This document shows positions 11,698 through 22,984 of a stretch of DNA of 64,000 bases, one piece after another. A program made the translations under genes and the position numbers. The stretch is from positions 38,706 through 102,705 of the forward strand of contig VCJN01001923.1 in assembly GCA_006384855.1 (NCBI GenBank). Reading direction: 5' to 3'. Below the pieces are notes generated by a model. The model searched no databases and was not told where the DNA came from. It saw only the letters and a program-made list of their open reading frames with translations. The stretch is from Tetraselmis striata (taxonomy: Eukaryota; Chlorophyta; Chlorodendrophyceae; Chlorodendrales; Chlorodendraceae). The stretch's first letter is position 1, and each line of letters opens with the position of its first letter.

Positions 11698-13225
11698 CTA
11701 TTTCTTTGCCGCACGGGATGTGTTAAAGGTTTGCTCTGGGAACTTGCGCTTCAGGCTGGCCTGTGTCTGCTCATGCTTCTTTTGCTTTACCTTAGCCACA
11801 TGCCCAGTGCCCAGCCAATCTGCGCAGCCATAAAACATCACCATCCCTATTAGTGACATGTTGAGTAAACACAATGACTGCAAATGACATCAAAATATAA
11901 TTGCAGCATACCTTCAACACCACAATTGTGCCATTAGTTAGTCCTTGTGGCATTGAAGATTCCTGTGGCATCAGCAACTAGCTGAATGCTGAGAGACTCC
12001 CCGGGTTTGATGAGCCCCTCCTTCAGCAGTAGCCTGGCGCGATGCTGAAGCACCAGCTTGAGATCCAGTGTGCTTGATATCATGTCCTCCGTAGTCCTGA
12101 GCCCCACAGCAGCCAGCTCCTCCTCTTGCCCTTTCAGCATGTCCTCCACTGATGGCCACTTGATCATCAAGTTGCCATATGACAGCACCATCTGCACCTG
12201 CTTCTCCATGTCCGCGTCCCACTTGGAGCTGCTGAGGTTGATGAGACGCTGAAAGGCATCTTGAGATAGCTTCAGGTCAGTGTAGATCTGCACAGCGTTG
12301 TGCTCCCACGGCTTTCTAATGGCCAACAGGGTACGCCTCTCTGCTGCTTTCAAGTGATGTTTAAACTGCTTAGACTCCAATATGGAGGCCAGCAACTCGG
12401 GGTAGTTGGCTAGGAGGGCGCCTAGGATAAAGCGGGGGGGGGGGGGGGGGGGGGGTGCGCGGCTCGCACATCCGTTGGCTGGCCCACTAGGTTTGCCTCC
12501 TCCACGATGCCCGCCTCCTCCCCGTGCTCCATGTGCGTCGACATCGCCTTGCTCCTGCTGCTGCTCCGCTCCTTCGTCACCGCCGGAAGGGGCTCCGAAC
12601 TGTGCGCCGGGCCCGCCCTCCGCATACACAGATTGCCAGCTGTCGCCGCCTCCGACTGCGTGGGTGAGCCACGCCTCCAGCTGCTCGGACTTACGGCCGA
12701 TGAACTTGCGCACCGTCGCTCAGGTCATCGCCTCCCGCAGCTTGTAGGACAGGCCTGCCGGCCGCTCCCTCCCCGGCTTCTGGCCCCCGCCCTCCTCGTC
12801 ACTGCCGCTGCCCTCACTGCCAGTTGACTCAGCCTCGCTGCCATTTGACTCAAACATGAGCCGTATCTTGGCTTTTAGGCGCGCTACCTTCTTGTCGCGC
12901 TTCCGGCGCAGGATGTCCGCTTCCACTCGCGCCCTCTCCTCCGCCGCAAGTTGTGACCGCAGCTCCTTCTCCACGTCTTTCTGCATGTTGACAACCTCCC
13001 TCCAGCAACGCTCCGCCTCCTCCGAGGCCGTCGCTCTCTTCAGCAGGTACTTGACCTCTGACTCGAGGTTTTGCAGCTGCGTCGACACACGAGTCGTCGC
13101 TGCTGATGCCTGCGACGACGGCCCGGCTGGCATGCCGCTGCCGCTGGCACCCGCCCAGCCTCCTCCATCACCACCGGCATCGCCGCGGCTTTCTCAGACT
13201 GCCGTTTCTTTGACTTGTAGCCCAT
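11698..13225 (-). pseudogene. Unknown coiled-coil transposon-type protein, split by one TGA
   Basis: The main reading runs from 13133 down to 11934 in one frame. It is broken only by TGA at 12720-12722, between KLREAMT and ATVRKFIGRK. An ATG at 13225 (MGYKSKKRQSEK) lies in another frame and would need a frameshift. Features in order: a heptad-like coiled coil (around LQNLESEVKYLLKRATASEE), a basic helix, an acidic serine/glycine linker, a myb/homeodomain-like stretch (VRKFIGRKSEQLEAWLTHAV), a G/C-tract-encoded proline run, and a C-terminal helical domain (WEHNAVQIYTDLKLSQDAFQ) ending near VADATGIFNATRTN. A further exon-like piece (DWLGTGHVAKVKQKKHEQTQ) lies at 11698-11883. The family is not recognised. 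A transposase accessory or DNA-binding protein is possible. Confidence 0.45.
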
Positions 13226-14075
13226 GGTACCCGGACGGGGACGGGGGGACGAAGGGCAAAAGACGTGGCTGTTGTAAGCAAAGATGTTATGCAAGCTGCT
13301 GTGACATGCCGTGGAGGGCAGATGTTGCATCCCGACTGTACGCGGCCGCCAGGTCGCCCCCATCGCCTGCGCACCAGCCGCCTCCCGACAACGCCTGTAC
13401 TACCCCCAAAGGGCTTCATTGGCAAAGGTACCTACAAGGTCTCTAGACATAGGTCGGGCACTGTGGTGACTTCCAGTACGGCCAAAGGTACTGGAGGGCG
13501 CGTACGCGTATGTTATAATGTCCGATTTTCGGGCCCGGAACTGCGCTGTGCAGCGCCCCCGCTCCGTCAGGCGCGCCTCCGCAGTCCTGAATTCAGAGAG
13601 GGCTAAACTTCCTTGTCTACCTCCCTTTGAAATGTTTCGAGCTGTGTTCTGGGGGCTTCCTTTTTTCTCCCTGCACCTAGGGTATGAGGGTGTCGACACC
13701 ACCCGCCCGCGTTGTTGGCGCCGCCGGTAATCGACCACGGGCAGTACTGATGTTCTGGCACAGAGAAGCCAATGTACGGCACTTAGTGGTACGTGCCGCC
13801 CATTGCGAGAACAACGGTCAACCCCATACCCATCAAATATTATAAAATCATCATCGTTCGCCAGACTGGACCACTCTCTTAGTTTTGTGCTGGCCTCCTG
13901 CCCACACAGCCCGCCCTCCCTCCCTCTTTTGTGGCTCTTTTCCGCAAGTGCCCCGCCCTTTCCGTGTAACCAAGCCTGCGCGCTTTTTGGCTACACGTCC
14001 TTGCCTCCCTCCCTTTGAATTGAAGTACTGAAGCGGCAACGGCGCGCGTGGGCGCGGGCTCGTGGTTTTTTTTTT
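13226..14075. other. Spacer without recognisable gene
   Basis: Short frames only. Two near-identical phrases, CTACCTCCCTTTGAAATG (13.6 kb) and CCTCCCTCCCTTTGAATTG (14.0 kb), hint at a small duplicated element, but ends could not be fixed. Confidence 0.4.
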
Positions 14076-14547
14076 CGCCCCCGGGACAGGACTGGCACCA
14101 GTGAAACCCTTGCAGCGTCTCTACGACGGCCGTTTAGGCAGCAATCCAGTTACGGAAAGCCCTGGGTAGGCGACGCTCCGTTATAGTCATCAAGCAAATT
14201 GCCGAAGCATTTCGCAAGACTAATTGGAGACCAGTGACGGAATTTCCAACACTGTTGGATCACCGTCTAAAACACTGCCATCAAAATACCCGGCACTGAC
14301 CACGAAAGGTCCGCCCTGGTACACGCGAGCCACTAGTCGCTAAATAGATCTTCACACGGGTATTTTCATGGCAGTGTTTTAGACGGTGATCAAACAGTGT
14401 TGGAAATTCCGTTTCGGGCGTTCAATTAGTCTTACAGAATGCTTCGGCAATTTGCTCGATGGCAATAGGGGAGCCTCGCCTGCCTATCGCTTTCCGTAAC
14501 TGGATTGCTGCCTAAACGGCCGTCGTAGAGACGCTGTCCCGGGGGCG
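14076..14547. mobile_element. Long hairpin (foldback) element made of two inverted R1 copies
   Basis: The plus-strand R1 arm starts CGCCCCCGGGACAGGACTGG and runs to about 14300. The inverted arm runs from about 14350 to the end CCCGGGGGCG. Almost the entire 472 bp can fold on itself; the spacer around 14325-14345 is short. The right arm lacks about 28 bp of the outer sequence present in the left (CACTGGTGCCAGTCC region). This copy has the uninterrupted ACACTGTTG site that is disrupted by insertions at 0.6 and 41.7 kb. Confidence 0.8.
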
Positions 14548-15180
14548 ACAAACCAAAAAAATCTTCACACCGTGCAAATATCACCTAGTAATAACCTATT
14601 CCCTAGCCCTGGTTGTACAATGCGTACATTAACACGGCGAGCCGTCTCCCATGGTAGCTGCGGTTCGCCAATATCTTGGGGATTTGCAATTTTCGCTAGC
14701 ACGCGCTGCGAAGGGCATGGTCCACTAGTTGGAGGGTGTATAAGGCTGAATCCGCATACCACAGAAAACGATTCGATGCTGTGTGGTGAGGAACCTACTC
14801 ACAAATTTGACTTGTATCAATATCCCTTTTGAAATGGAACTTGTTGCAGCATTTCAAAGTCCCAGCGCAGTCATCGTCGCCACCAACATAGTTATGTCAG
14901 GTTGGCAGCCGTCGCCCTGCAGTATACATTGGCTTTGCAACCAAAATCATAGACGTCAGGGTGCATGTATCACGATTAAAATATTGCGCTGCGGTAGTGA
15001 TTGCACCGATGTTCACCTTTGACATCATTTCTTCGCGAGTGAGATCCTTAAGCATAAAAGGTGCTTCTTCCTTATGGATGCTTTCAATGCGTTGCACGCA
15101 GCGCCCCAATATATTTCTGCTCATTACGTGGTAAGATGTTGTTATTGTTCCTGGCACTGCTGCGCCGGCAGAGGCAGGGC

Positions 15181-18100
15181 TCACTTGACCCACTCCTCGC
15201 GCCCCACCACCGGCGTCTCTTCAGCACTGACCACTTCTGACAGGGCCTCCGCCAATGGCAGGTCGGGCCGCGCCTTGCCTGCGATCACAAGCATGACCTC
15301 CATGAATCCTAGCAGGCTGCTACCCACCGCCTCTTGCACCCCTGGAGTGGCGCTGCGCCACTGGCGCACAGCGATGTCAAAGTCCACGGACTTGAGCGAC
15401 CCCTCGGGCGCAAAAATGCCCGAGGCGGCCGCCCAGCGGCGGAACTTGCCCGACTCCACAAAGCGCAGCCGGCTGCCGTCGTCACCGGTGCGCACAGACG
15501 TTATGGAGAGGTAGATGGCGCGGCACTTGGCGAGCAGGGAGCTGCAGCAGGCATGCTCGCCGTGGTCATCCTCCACAGGATCAGAGTCGTCGCCCTCCAG
15601 GGAGGGGTGGCACTCATCAAAGACACTCTCTGTCACCTCATCTATAGGGCCGTCCGCTTTGTGCATGCGGCGAACTATCTGTTGTTTGGGACAGATGGCG
15701 GGGAGCGCGCGCGTGTGTGTTGGTGGGGGGGGGGGGGGGGGGGTCAGTAGACGAAGTAAGTAGCCCAATTGGTTTATGCCACCGAGCACAAACCAAACAA
15801 AAACCGGAATTTATCTCCAGGCAGCGCACGTGCTCCACAGCGTCCTTGCAGCATGCGCGGAACATGAGGACCGGAAAAGAAACCCTAAGAACATACGTTG
15901 ATGGTGGTTTAAGGGCCTCACCACGTCCCGGATTGGCAGGCCAAATAAGCCCTCCATCACGGCATGCACATATGTACGTGCATACATGCCGGCAGGCTCC
16001 GTCCTTTGGCCATGTATTGTACTAGCGAGGCCCGCATTTCACGAAGCGCTAGCACACAGACGGCTGTTGTTAGATCGCCCTATCTGCATCACTCTACTCC
16101 AATAGTGTACGGATATCAGATCACTTGCGATGCTTGGGACAGCAGATATACAGTACCATGCTTTCGCGAGCGAGACGGCCGTACGGCGTGGTCATCTCGA
16201 TATATTACGCCGCGGATTACATAAAAACGAGGGTGGTTGGTTTCCTTGTCGTGTTGTATGACATCGGTAACAGAAAAAACCTCGACAATATCAATACTCC
16301 AACGGCGAAAATGTACAAATCGTTACGGATTATTTCATTGGAAGTCTACGCCTACCTTGAGGATACAATTACGAATACAACGGATAGCAAGCCAGGGTAG
16401 CAACGAAAAGCTGACGATGAAACCAGGAGCCCCGGTTGTGTGTCTGTAGGCTTGATATCAGCAGTGACTTTGCTACCCATTGCATTTTTGGCATCCATTG
16501 TCGCGTTCCTAACACCAAGCCCTTATTTGTCATCGCTGTCTACAGCCAGCCGCAGTTCCAGTGCATATATATATGTGTGTGTACGTTGGGCTTTGGGGGG
16601 AGGGGGAGGGGGGGGGGGGTAGCCACACCCGCAGCGTGGCCAACAGCGTGCCCAGCTTGACGGCCTCATCCACAGGGCTCACGATGTGCTTGTGTGGCAG
16701 GTGGTAGTCCTTGCACCGGCACTCCCCGTCCGGGATGTAGTTGCTCCGCCAGCGCCGCGACGAGCCGCCACTGCCCGCCGCCGACTGCTTGCCAGCAGAA
16801 GCGCCGGCACCGGCTGCCGCGCTGCCGTGGTGCGTCGCGGGTCGCAGCATGGGCTTTGGCTTCACCCCCGAAGGCACCTCGTACATCACGCGCTTGGAGC
16901 TACTCGCGCCGTTGCCGCCCCACACCGGCCGCTGCTTGAGGGCCGACTTGCCACTTGCCGTACGGCTCTGCGGCGGCGGGGCGGCTCCCTGTGCAGGGGT
17001 GGACGGAGGCAGCGGCAGCCGCGCGCCGCCGGCGGATTCCACAGGCCGCCTAGCCCCGTTGGCTTTACTCTCTGCCAGGGGCGGCGTTCCCCCGTTTGAG
17101 GAGCCCATCAACACCGCCCGCGCAGATGTGGTCATGGCTGCGTTGGGGCAGGGCACCATAGATGAGCAGCGCAATTGCAAGGGCAAGATAGTATGGTAAG
17201 AAATGAGGACATTCGCGTCATATGGTTTCGGAGCATAATGATTCGCGCAGTCTCACTCTGAATTTGTTGGTTGGATTCATGTCCGAGCAAGGGCTGTTCC
17301 AAGGGGGCATTGTGTACGAATGCCGTTCTTAACCCATTCCCGATTTTTTTCGAATAAGTATTCGCAGAACAGATTAGCCATGCAGATTCCGAAATGTTGA
17401 ACTTTGATCATGGAGTGAGGTGGTTCCGGCGCGTTTGAAATTTCAGAGGGGCAGTATACCTATTTCTGTGCACGCAGAGTTAATTCAGGTCATTACATAC
17501 TCGGAGCACGAATGGCATGGTGGTTTTGTGCTGTGGATCCTTTGGAGCACTTCCAGCTTACAGAATTCACTGTGCCGAGTGTAAAGTGGTTTCGGTGGGA
17601 CGCGGGGGTAACGGTGTGGTTCCTTTGGTGAGAAATGCATGGGGAGGGCGGCGGACCTGTGGGGCTGGCGCGCTTTGGGCCCTGGACTTGGGACTGGGAG
17701 CGCTGCAACAGGGGCGCCGAGCTGCGCTCCTGGCCCGCCGGGACACCCATGACCGCAACCCCGGCATGGTCGCCCAACAGCCTGCCGGCCTGCGCCCCGC
17801 CTGCGCTGCTTCTCCCCCCGCCCGGAAGCGCCTGCAGCCGCACAAACCGCTGCTGCTGCTGGCTCCGCGCGCGCGTCAGCTTCGGTGAGGCTCCCAGCGC
17901 GGTGTTGTCTGCGAGCAGCGGCCCCGGCACAGGGCGCGCGTCCATCGGCGGCAGCGACGTACGCTTGACGCTGCCCGCCGTCCGCAGCAGGCCGCTGTCC
18001 TCGTCGCTAGTGTTGGGCAGGCCGCCGCCCCGCGCAAAGGCATCAAGCGACCGGTGCAGCGCCGGGGCGAGGCCCACCCGCTCTCCTTCCCGCTGTTCCT

Positions 18101-21002
18101 GGAACCTGTCTCCCGTTTCCTCCTCCCCCTGCGAGTAGTTTGACCTAGGCCCTGCCCCTGGCATCAGCACGTTACGGCCGGGGCAGGACTTGCTGCGTGG
18201 TGGCGGTCGGCGCAGGCTAGGGAGCGGTGGACTTCCGAAAGAGTTATGGACGTCCGATATGGATGGACCATCGAAAATCTCCTTGGCCCAGTCAGGGAAG
18301 TCGCCGTCGCCGCTGCTACCCCGCCTTGTCAGTGCGCCGTCATCACTGCCGCTGTCCGTGCTGGTGCGGCTGCTGGTGCTGAGCCCGGTGCTGCTGACCC
18401 CGCTGCCGCGCCGGCTGACTGCGGTCATGGAGCTGGCGTCGCTCCCCGACTCCCAGCGCAGGCTGTCCATGCTGCCATGCGCCTGCGGCAGCAGCAGCTC
18501 CGCCTCCGCCAGCGGCACCGGAGTATCGATGGCCATGGAGGGATGGTTGTTCACCTCCAGCAGCAGCGGCTTGAGCGCAGAGTCCAGAAGCACATCAAAG
18601 CCCATCACCTGCGGGTTCAAACCGATAAGCATCACCCAGCGACAAACATCCTCGGCGCTCCGGCAGACACACCAACATGGTGCGGCTCCAGCATGCCGCA
18701 AGCCACGGCAGTCCCCTCAGTGTCACATCGGCAATGTGTCATCGCGGCACTCACAGGGGCGGCAAGCACGGGAGCAAGCACCTGAAACAGGTTGGCGCCG
18801 TCGCTCTTGGCTTCCTCGCACGCCTCCATCACCGGCCCGTGCAGCGCGGCCACGGTGTTCCCCGCCAGCTTGCGCAACGCATCCCACAGCCCCTCCACAT
18901 CCTCTCCCCTCCCGCGCAATTCCTGCACGCCAGGCATTCAAAGCCCCAGCCCGCCGCTTGAAATCAGCGCGCTTGTCCACCCTGACCGCCCAGACTAACG
19001 CCGCCCCCCCTTGGCGGCAAAAAGCCGCCTGGGGACAGTGGGCAGTGGTGTTGCCGAGAAATTCTGCTGCGGCATCCCCCATTGCTCAGACACCATGATT
19101 CCGACATACCGGCGAGCACGCTCAATTTGAATGCCCTCAATGTCCAAGCCCTGCCGTTGTGGGTGAGCCTTGAAAGTGGCGAGCAAGTTTATGCGCCCAG
19201 CAAGTCCTTAGAATCGCGCATCTTGTGAATATGTATAATCGACACGGCAACCAAACGCCGTGTCCGCAGCCCCTGCCGTGTAGGAAAGCGCTGGCGCGCC
19301 CCGTACAAGCCGCTGAGTCACAAGAGGAAGGTATGGACTGGGGATACTTACGTCCATGACGGCATCGAGGGAGCGCTTGGAGCCGCTGCCGCCCGTGGCG
19401 TCGTCCTCGCCGCCGCGCACAAAGGCGTCAGAGTGCTTGTTGAGGGAATAGTTGGTGAGGTGGCAGTTGACCTTGTCCTTGGAGGCCGCTGTTGGCTTCT
19501 TGTAGCGCTCCGTGCAGAGCCGGACCAGACCCTGAGGGGGCGGGGGGACATGCGCGAGGCGGATGCGTCACAGGCGCTCGCCAAGTGGCTCTGTCCACGC
19601 CTGAATGAATGCATGAAAAAGACACGCACACACACACACAACAACTCATGCATGTACGTGGCATATATCATGCCATTTATTTTGTTTCCGGGTCTCAAAA
19701 CAATGCACTGTTTTGCTACGTCACGTCCAGAGTTCTACAGATATGTTTTCATGGCGCATTCTGATGAATTTCAACAAGTTCATAATTTTCCCAGGAAAAG
19801 GATCAAGAGTGATAATTATGCCCGACCTTAGACTGTGTTTACGGGATGTGAGCCTGGACCACGTGCGGCCCTGCCCAGTCCAAGCATGCCATGCGGGAGC
19901 AAGGACAAGAGATGTCTGCAGGCTGCTGGGTGACAGCACCTTCTTGCTGAGAAATGCTCGGTACGAGCCGCCTGCAGAGGAGACCAGCACGTAGAGGCGC
20001 AGATCGAACTTCATGCCGTCCAGGAGGTAGGGGTCCGGCATGTAGTGCTGGGCGATCCACTGACCCGAGGCCGGCACACCGCCCACCTTGGCCACAAGGT
20101 CCTCCCAAGCGTTGGTAAGGAATATGCCGGTGCCCTGTTGCACGCACGCTTCGGTAGCTCAGGACCCCCCCCCCCCCCCCCCCCTTCTCACCCCCTCCAT
20201 GCCTGATTGGCTCCTCAGCTACCTGCCAGCAGAGGGAGGTAGGCGAGAGGGGGGGGGGGGGGTCCTGCTACCTGTGAGCCGCCATCCGGCTTGACGATCC
20301 AGAACTGTTTTTTAGAGCAGGAGTGCATCGCCTCCTTCAGCGCCAGCTCGTCCCCCGGCAGCATGTAGCTGCGCGCCCAGAAGTCAAAGTCGTTTGGGAA
20401 GATGGCCGCGGCCTGTTGCATAATGTGGGCGAAGGGTACCTGTGTGGAGGGGCGGGACCGCTGAGCAGCTCGTTGCGCAGCCATCTCTGCTGTGCATCTG
20501 GATAGGATTGGGGTACGAGGGGTGTGCGCGGCTGGCGGCCTGGCGCCTGCTCTCCCACCTTGTTGCAAAACACGTTCATGCGCGGGTAGCGCCCGATGAG
20601 CTGCGTGGATGGCAGATCCCGTACCAGGCGCACCACTTTGTCTTTCTGGCATACCCAGTACAGGCCTGCATGCCAGGATAGGGGCAGAGGGAGTGGGGGG
20701 AAGCCCCAGCCATCAGACCTACACCGGGAGCCTATAACCCTTCGGCCTCTGCTGGCAGAGTTGGCGGGCATGCACCGTGCCAGCAGTTGGCAGCACGACG
20801 CAGAGGGCTCACCCGCGCCCGCCTCCGCCCTGTCGACCGCCTCCCAGCCCAGCTTGGCCGCCACGCGCTGCAGCACCGGCACCGTCGCGGGCGCGGCGTA
20901 CGCGCTGCACAGCTTGAAGGCCTTCTTGCGCTTGGCGGTGCGCTTGCCGCCGCTGCCCTCCCGACTGCCTGGCATGGCGCCGGCGGCACTGTCGTCGCTA
21001 GG
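15181..21002 (-). CDS. TTLL: Tubulin tyrosine ligase-like protein (TTLL family), multi-exon
   Basis: TTLL enzymes ligate amino acids, mostly glutamate chains, onto tubulin in cilia and basal bodies using ATP. Exons read on the minus strand with consistent phases are 21002-20813 (ATG at 20975), 20665-20559, 20439-20272, 20134-19940, 19531-19352, 18922-18782, 18608 to about 17640, a piece ending at 16629, and 15678-15181 (stop TGA). ATP-grasp motifs appear in order: QFWIVKPDGGSQ joined to GTGIFLT, KFDLRLYVLV, HLTNYSLNKHSDAF, and GFDVLLDSALKPLLLEVNNH with the metal-binding E and N. A long serine/proline-rich C-terminal extension follows, then a SPVDEAVK segment and a final helical domain. The 5' exon and the exon joint between 17.64 and 17.19 kb are unresolved. 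Several introns carry G or C homopolymers. Glutamylase rather than tyrosine ligase is likely, but subtype is not established. Confidence 0.9.
20155..20262. repeat. Intron with a poly-C tract followed by a poly-G tract
   Basis: The TTLL intron between 20134 and 20439 carries about 18 C near 20165-20184 and about 12 G near 20251-20262. The tracts are complementary and could pair in the pre-mRNA, bringing the splice sites together, or form G-quadruplex-like structures. Similar single tracts occur near 15.73, 16.61, 57.59, 58.75, 59.19 and 59.86 kb in other introns. Confidence 0.8.
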
Positions 21003-21262
21003 CTGCTGGGCGCCCGACCGAGGGGACGGGGAACGAGTCCCCACCCCGCTACAGCCTGGCAGGTGGCGGGCCAGAGGACTCCGTGCAAATAGCGGCCACA
21101 GGTGCTGGCGACATAGGGTCCTTCGTGCCAGGAGAGCCTCGGCCAGGCGGTATCCCTGGCGGGCACTACAACGTGGTATGTCCGTCCTGCATACCTGTAC
21201 GTGGATGACGACGAGTAAAAGCCCCCGAGCTGGTGTCGACGCCGCCTGAATGTACTACGCAC

Positions 21263-21303
21263 TGCAATCTGTGGAAGACGCCTTCTGCTGCTAGCTCATG
21301 TAA
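21263..21303 (+). repeat. Fragment of LINE tail R2
   Basis: Contains GCCTTCTGCTGCTAGCTCAT, then GTAATTCTATTATC, matching the last 30-40 bp of R2. It lies just upstream of the TTLL gene's 5' end. Confidence 0.55.
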
Positions 21304-21427
21304 TTCTATTATCTGTGGAAGACGCCCAACCTGCTTTGTTCAGCTGAGCGCCCGTCGAACGAGCTGAGACCCCATCACCCTAATACAATCACCCTAACCG
21401 GTAGGATAGGACGGCGGTATTTGTTTT

Positions 21428-21591
21428 CCCGCCCCCGGGACAGGACTGGCACCAGTGAAACCCTTGCAGCGTCTCTACGACGGCCGTTTCGGCAGCAATC
21501 CAGTTACGGAAAGCCCTGGGTAGGCGACGCTCCGTTTCAGTCATCAAGCAAATTGCCGAAGCATTCTGCAAGACTAATTAGAGGCCAGTGA
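21428..21591 (+). repeat. Dispersed repeat R1 copy
   Basis: Starts CCCGCCCCCGGGACAGGACT and ends near AATTAGAGGCCAGTGA, in the same order as at 14076 and 41546. R1 copies always sit directly after a T-rich run. Confidence 0.85.
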
Positions 21592-21999
21592 TTCTATCCT
21601 TGGTTATCGAAGCGCTCGCTACGACCAGGAAGGATTCCTGTCCAACAATCACCGCCGCGGACGAGCGGCAGGCCGCCTCGAAACCGACGATGATGGTCAT
21701 GTGTATTTCGCCAACTTCGGAGCTGTGGTGACAGTGGCGGCGAAATTGTGTTATTTTCTTGGAAAGGGCGGAAGCACGGCCGCTCGCTTCGCGCGCTCTC
21801 CGCTTAGCGGCTAAGCGGCGGCGCGGCGTTTTGAATAATTTTAACAAATTATTCCACGCCTACTGACAGCAGCTGCATCAGCTGAGCCAGCTGAGGAAGC
21901 GTTGCCCTCCAACGGGCAACAACCGCAGGAGCGACGGGAGAGGAAGATCAAGCAACAGCAATGGGTCAGGGTGTAGTGGGCCGTGGGGTTCGTAGGAAC

Positions 22000-22670
22000 C
22001 AGGGTTCTGTTCGGACCGAACTGAATTCAGGGAGTCCGGCCGAATACAGTTCGGACCGAACTGAGCCGCGCGCACTTCGGATTTGAATTGAACTATTGAA
22101 ATGTCCGAACTGCCCGAACCGAACTGAGCTCTATCCGAACTTATACCGAACTTCAAACGAAATGCGATATGAATATGCATTTAACTAGCTGATGCAATGG
22201 GTAAGATCCAGTGGTAACGTATTGCAGCCAACATTTTGGTGTCGTTAGATGTCTCCATGTCTTCGTCGCCGCGTTCATGAGACGTGGTGGGCGGCGACTC
22301 CACATTTGGATTGACGGTGGACAGGGTTTAGGTTTCATTGGGTGTTGGGAGTGTGGAAGTGATATCTGCTGGACAGCTTTATGGCGGCCGGTGCACCAAT
22401 TGGTGCACCTTGTCTGAAGGCAGGGGTTTTGGGGTTGCGCGGCAAGTTTATTCTCACCGTAGAACACCTTATTATCTCCATGCACGCACGGACGTTGCGG
22501 TAGCTCGATGGGGTCATATTTGATGAGTTACGGAGAAGTTCGGAGGCCCCCTAGTTCGGGCGATCTTCGAGGCAGTTCGGTCCGGAACTTACTGAATTCG
22601 GGGGGTTCAGTTCGGTTTCGGCCCAAACTCCCGAACTACCTTGAACTGAACCGAGTTCGGCACAACCCTG
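22000..22670. mobile_element. Non-autonomous hAT-type element (MITE) with 8-bp target duplication
   Basis: The ends are CAGGGTTCTG and the inverted CACAACCCTG, and the element is flanked by perfect GTAGGAAC copies at 21992-21999 and 22671-22678. An 8-bp duplication and CAGGG-type ends are hallmarks of the hAT superfamily. Subterminal regions (22000-22150 and 22550-22670) hold many copies of a GTTCGG/CCGAAC motif in both orientations, probable transposase-binding sites. The interior has no coding sequence. Removing the element and one GTAGGAAC restores a continuous host sequence. Confidence 0.88.
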
Positions 22671-22984
22671 GTAGGAACCTCGGCTATCCCGCTACAAGTA
22701 GTTAGGGGATCTGCAAGATTAGGGGGTCTGCGTAGTTCCGCCTCCTTTATCGCTCAAGTCGTATCGACAAGACTGCAGTCAAGCCTCTATCCCTCTTGCA
22801 CCGCCTCGCACCCCTGCCAGACCGCATCATGGCTCCCAGCCCGAGTCGCCCGACAGAGGCCGAGGAAAACGCTCACCTCGGAACCCCAGCAACGCTGGTG
22901 CACAGCACTAGGCTCCCGCATGACTTCCTACAGTGTAATAATGGGGATATTGTTATAATGTAATACCATGTATTTATCATGTAA

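Noticed and set aside
14897-15100. Additional TTLL exon reading RNILGRCVQRIESIHKEEAP
   Set aside because: The preceding frame already ends in a TGA at 15181, and this piece matches no part of the family; it may be an exon of another gene or chance.
18190-19098. 302-codon plus-strand reading frame
   Set aside because: It is antisense to TTLL exons, and its low-complexity composition follows from GC-rich codons of the minus-strand gene.
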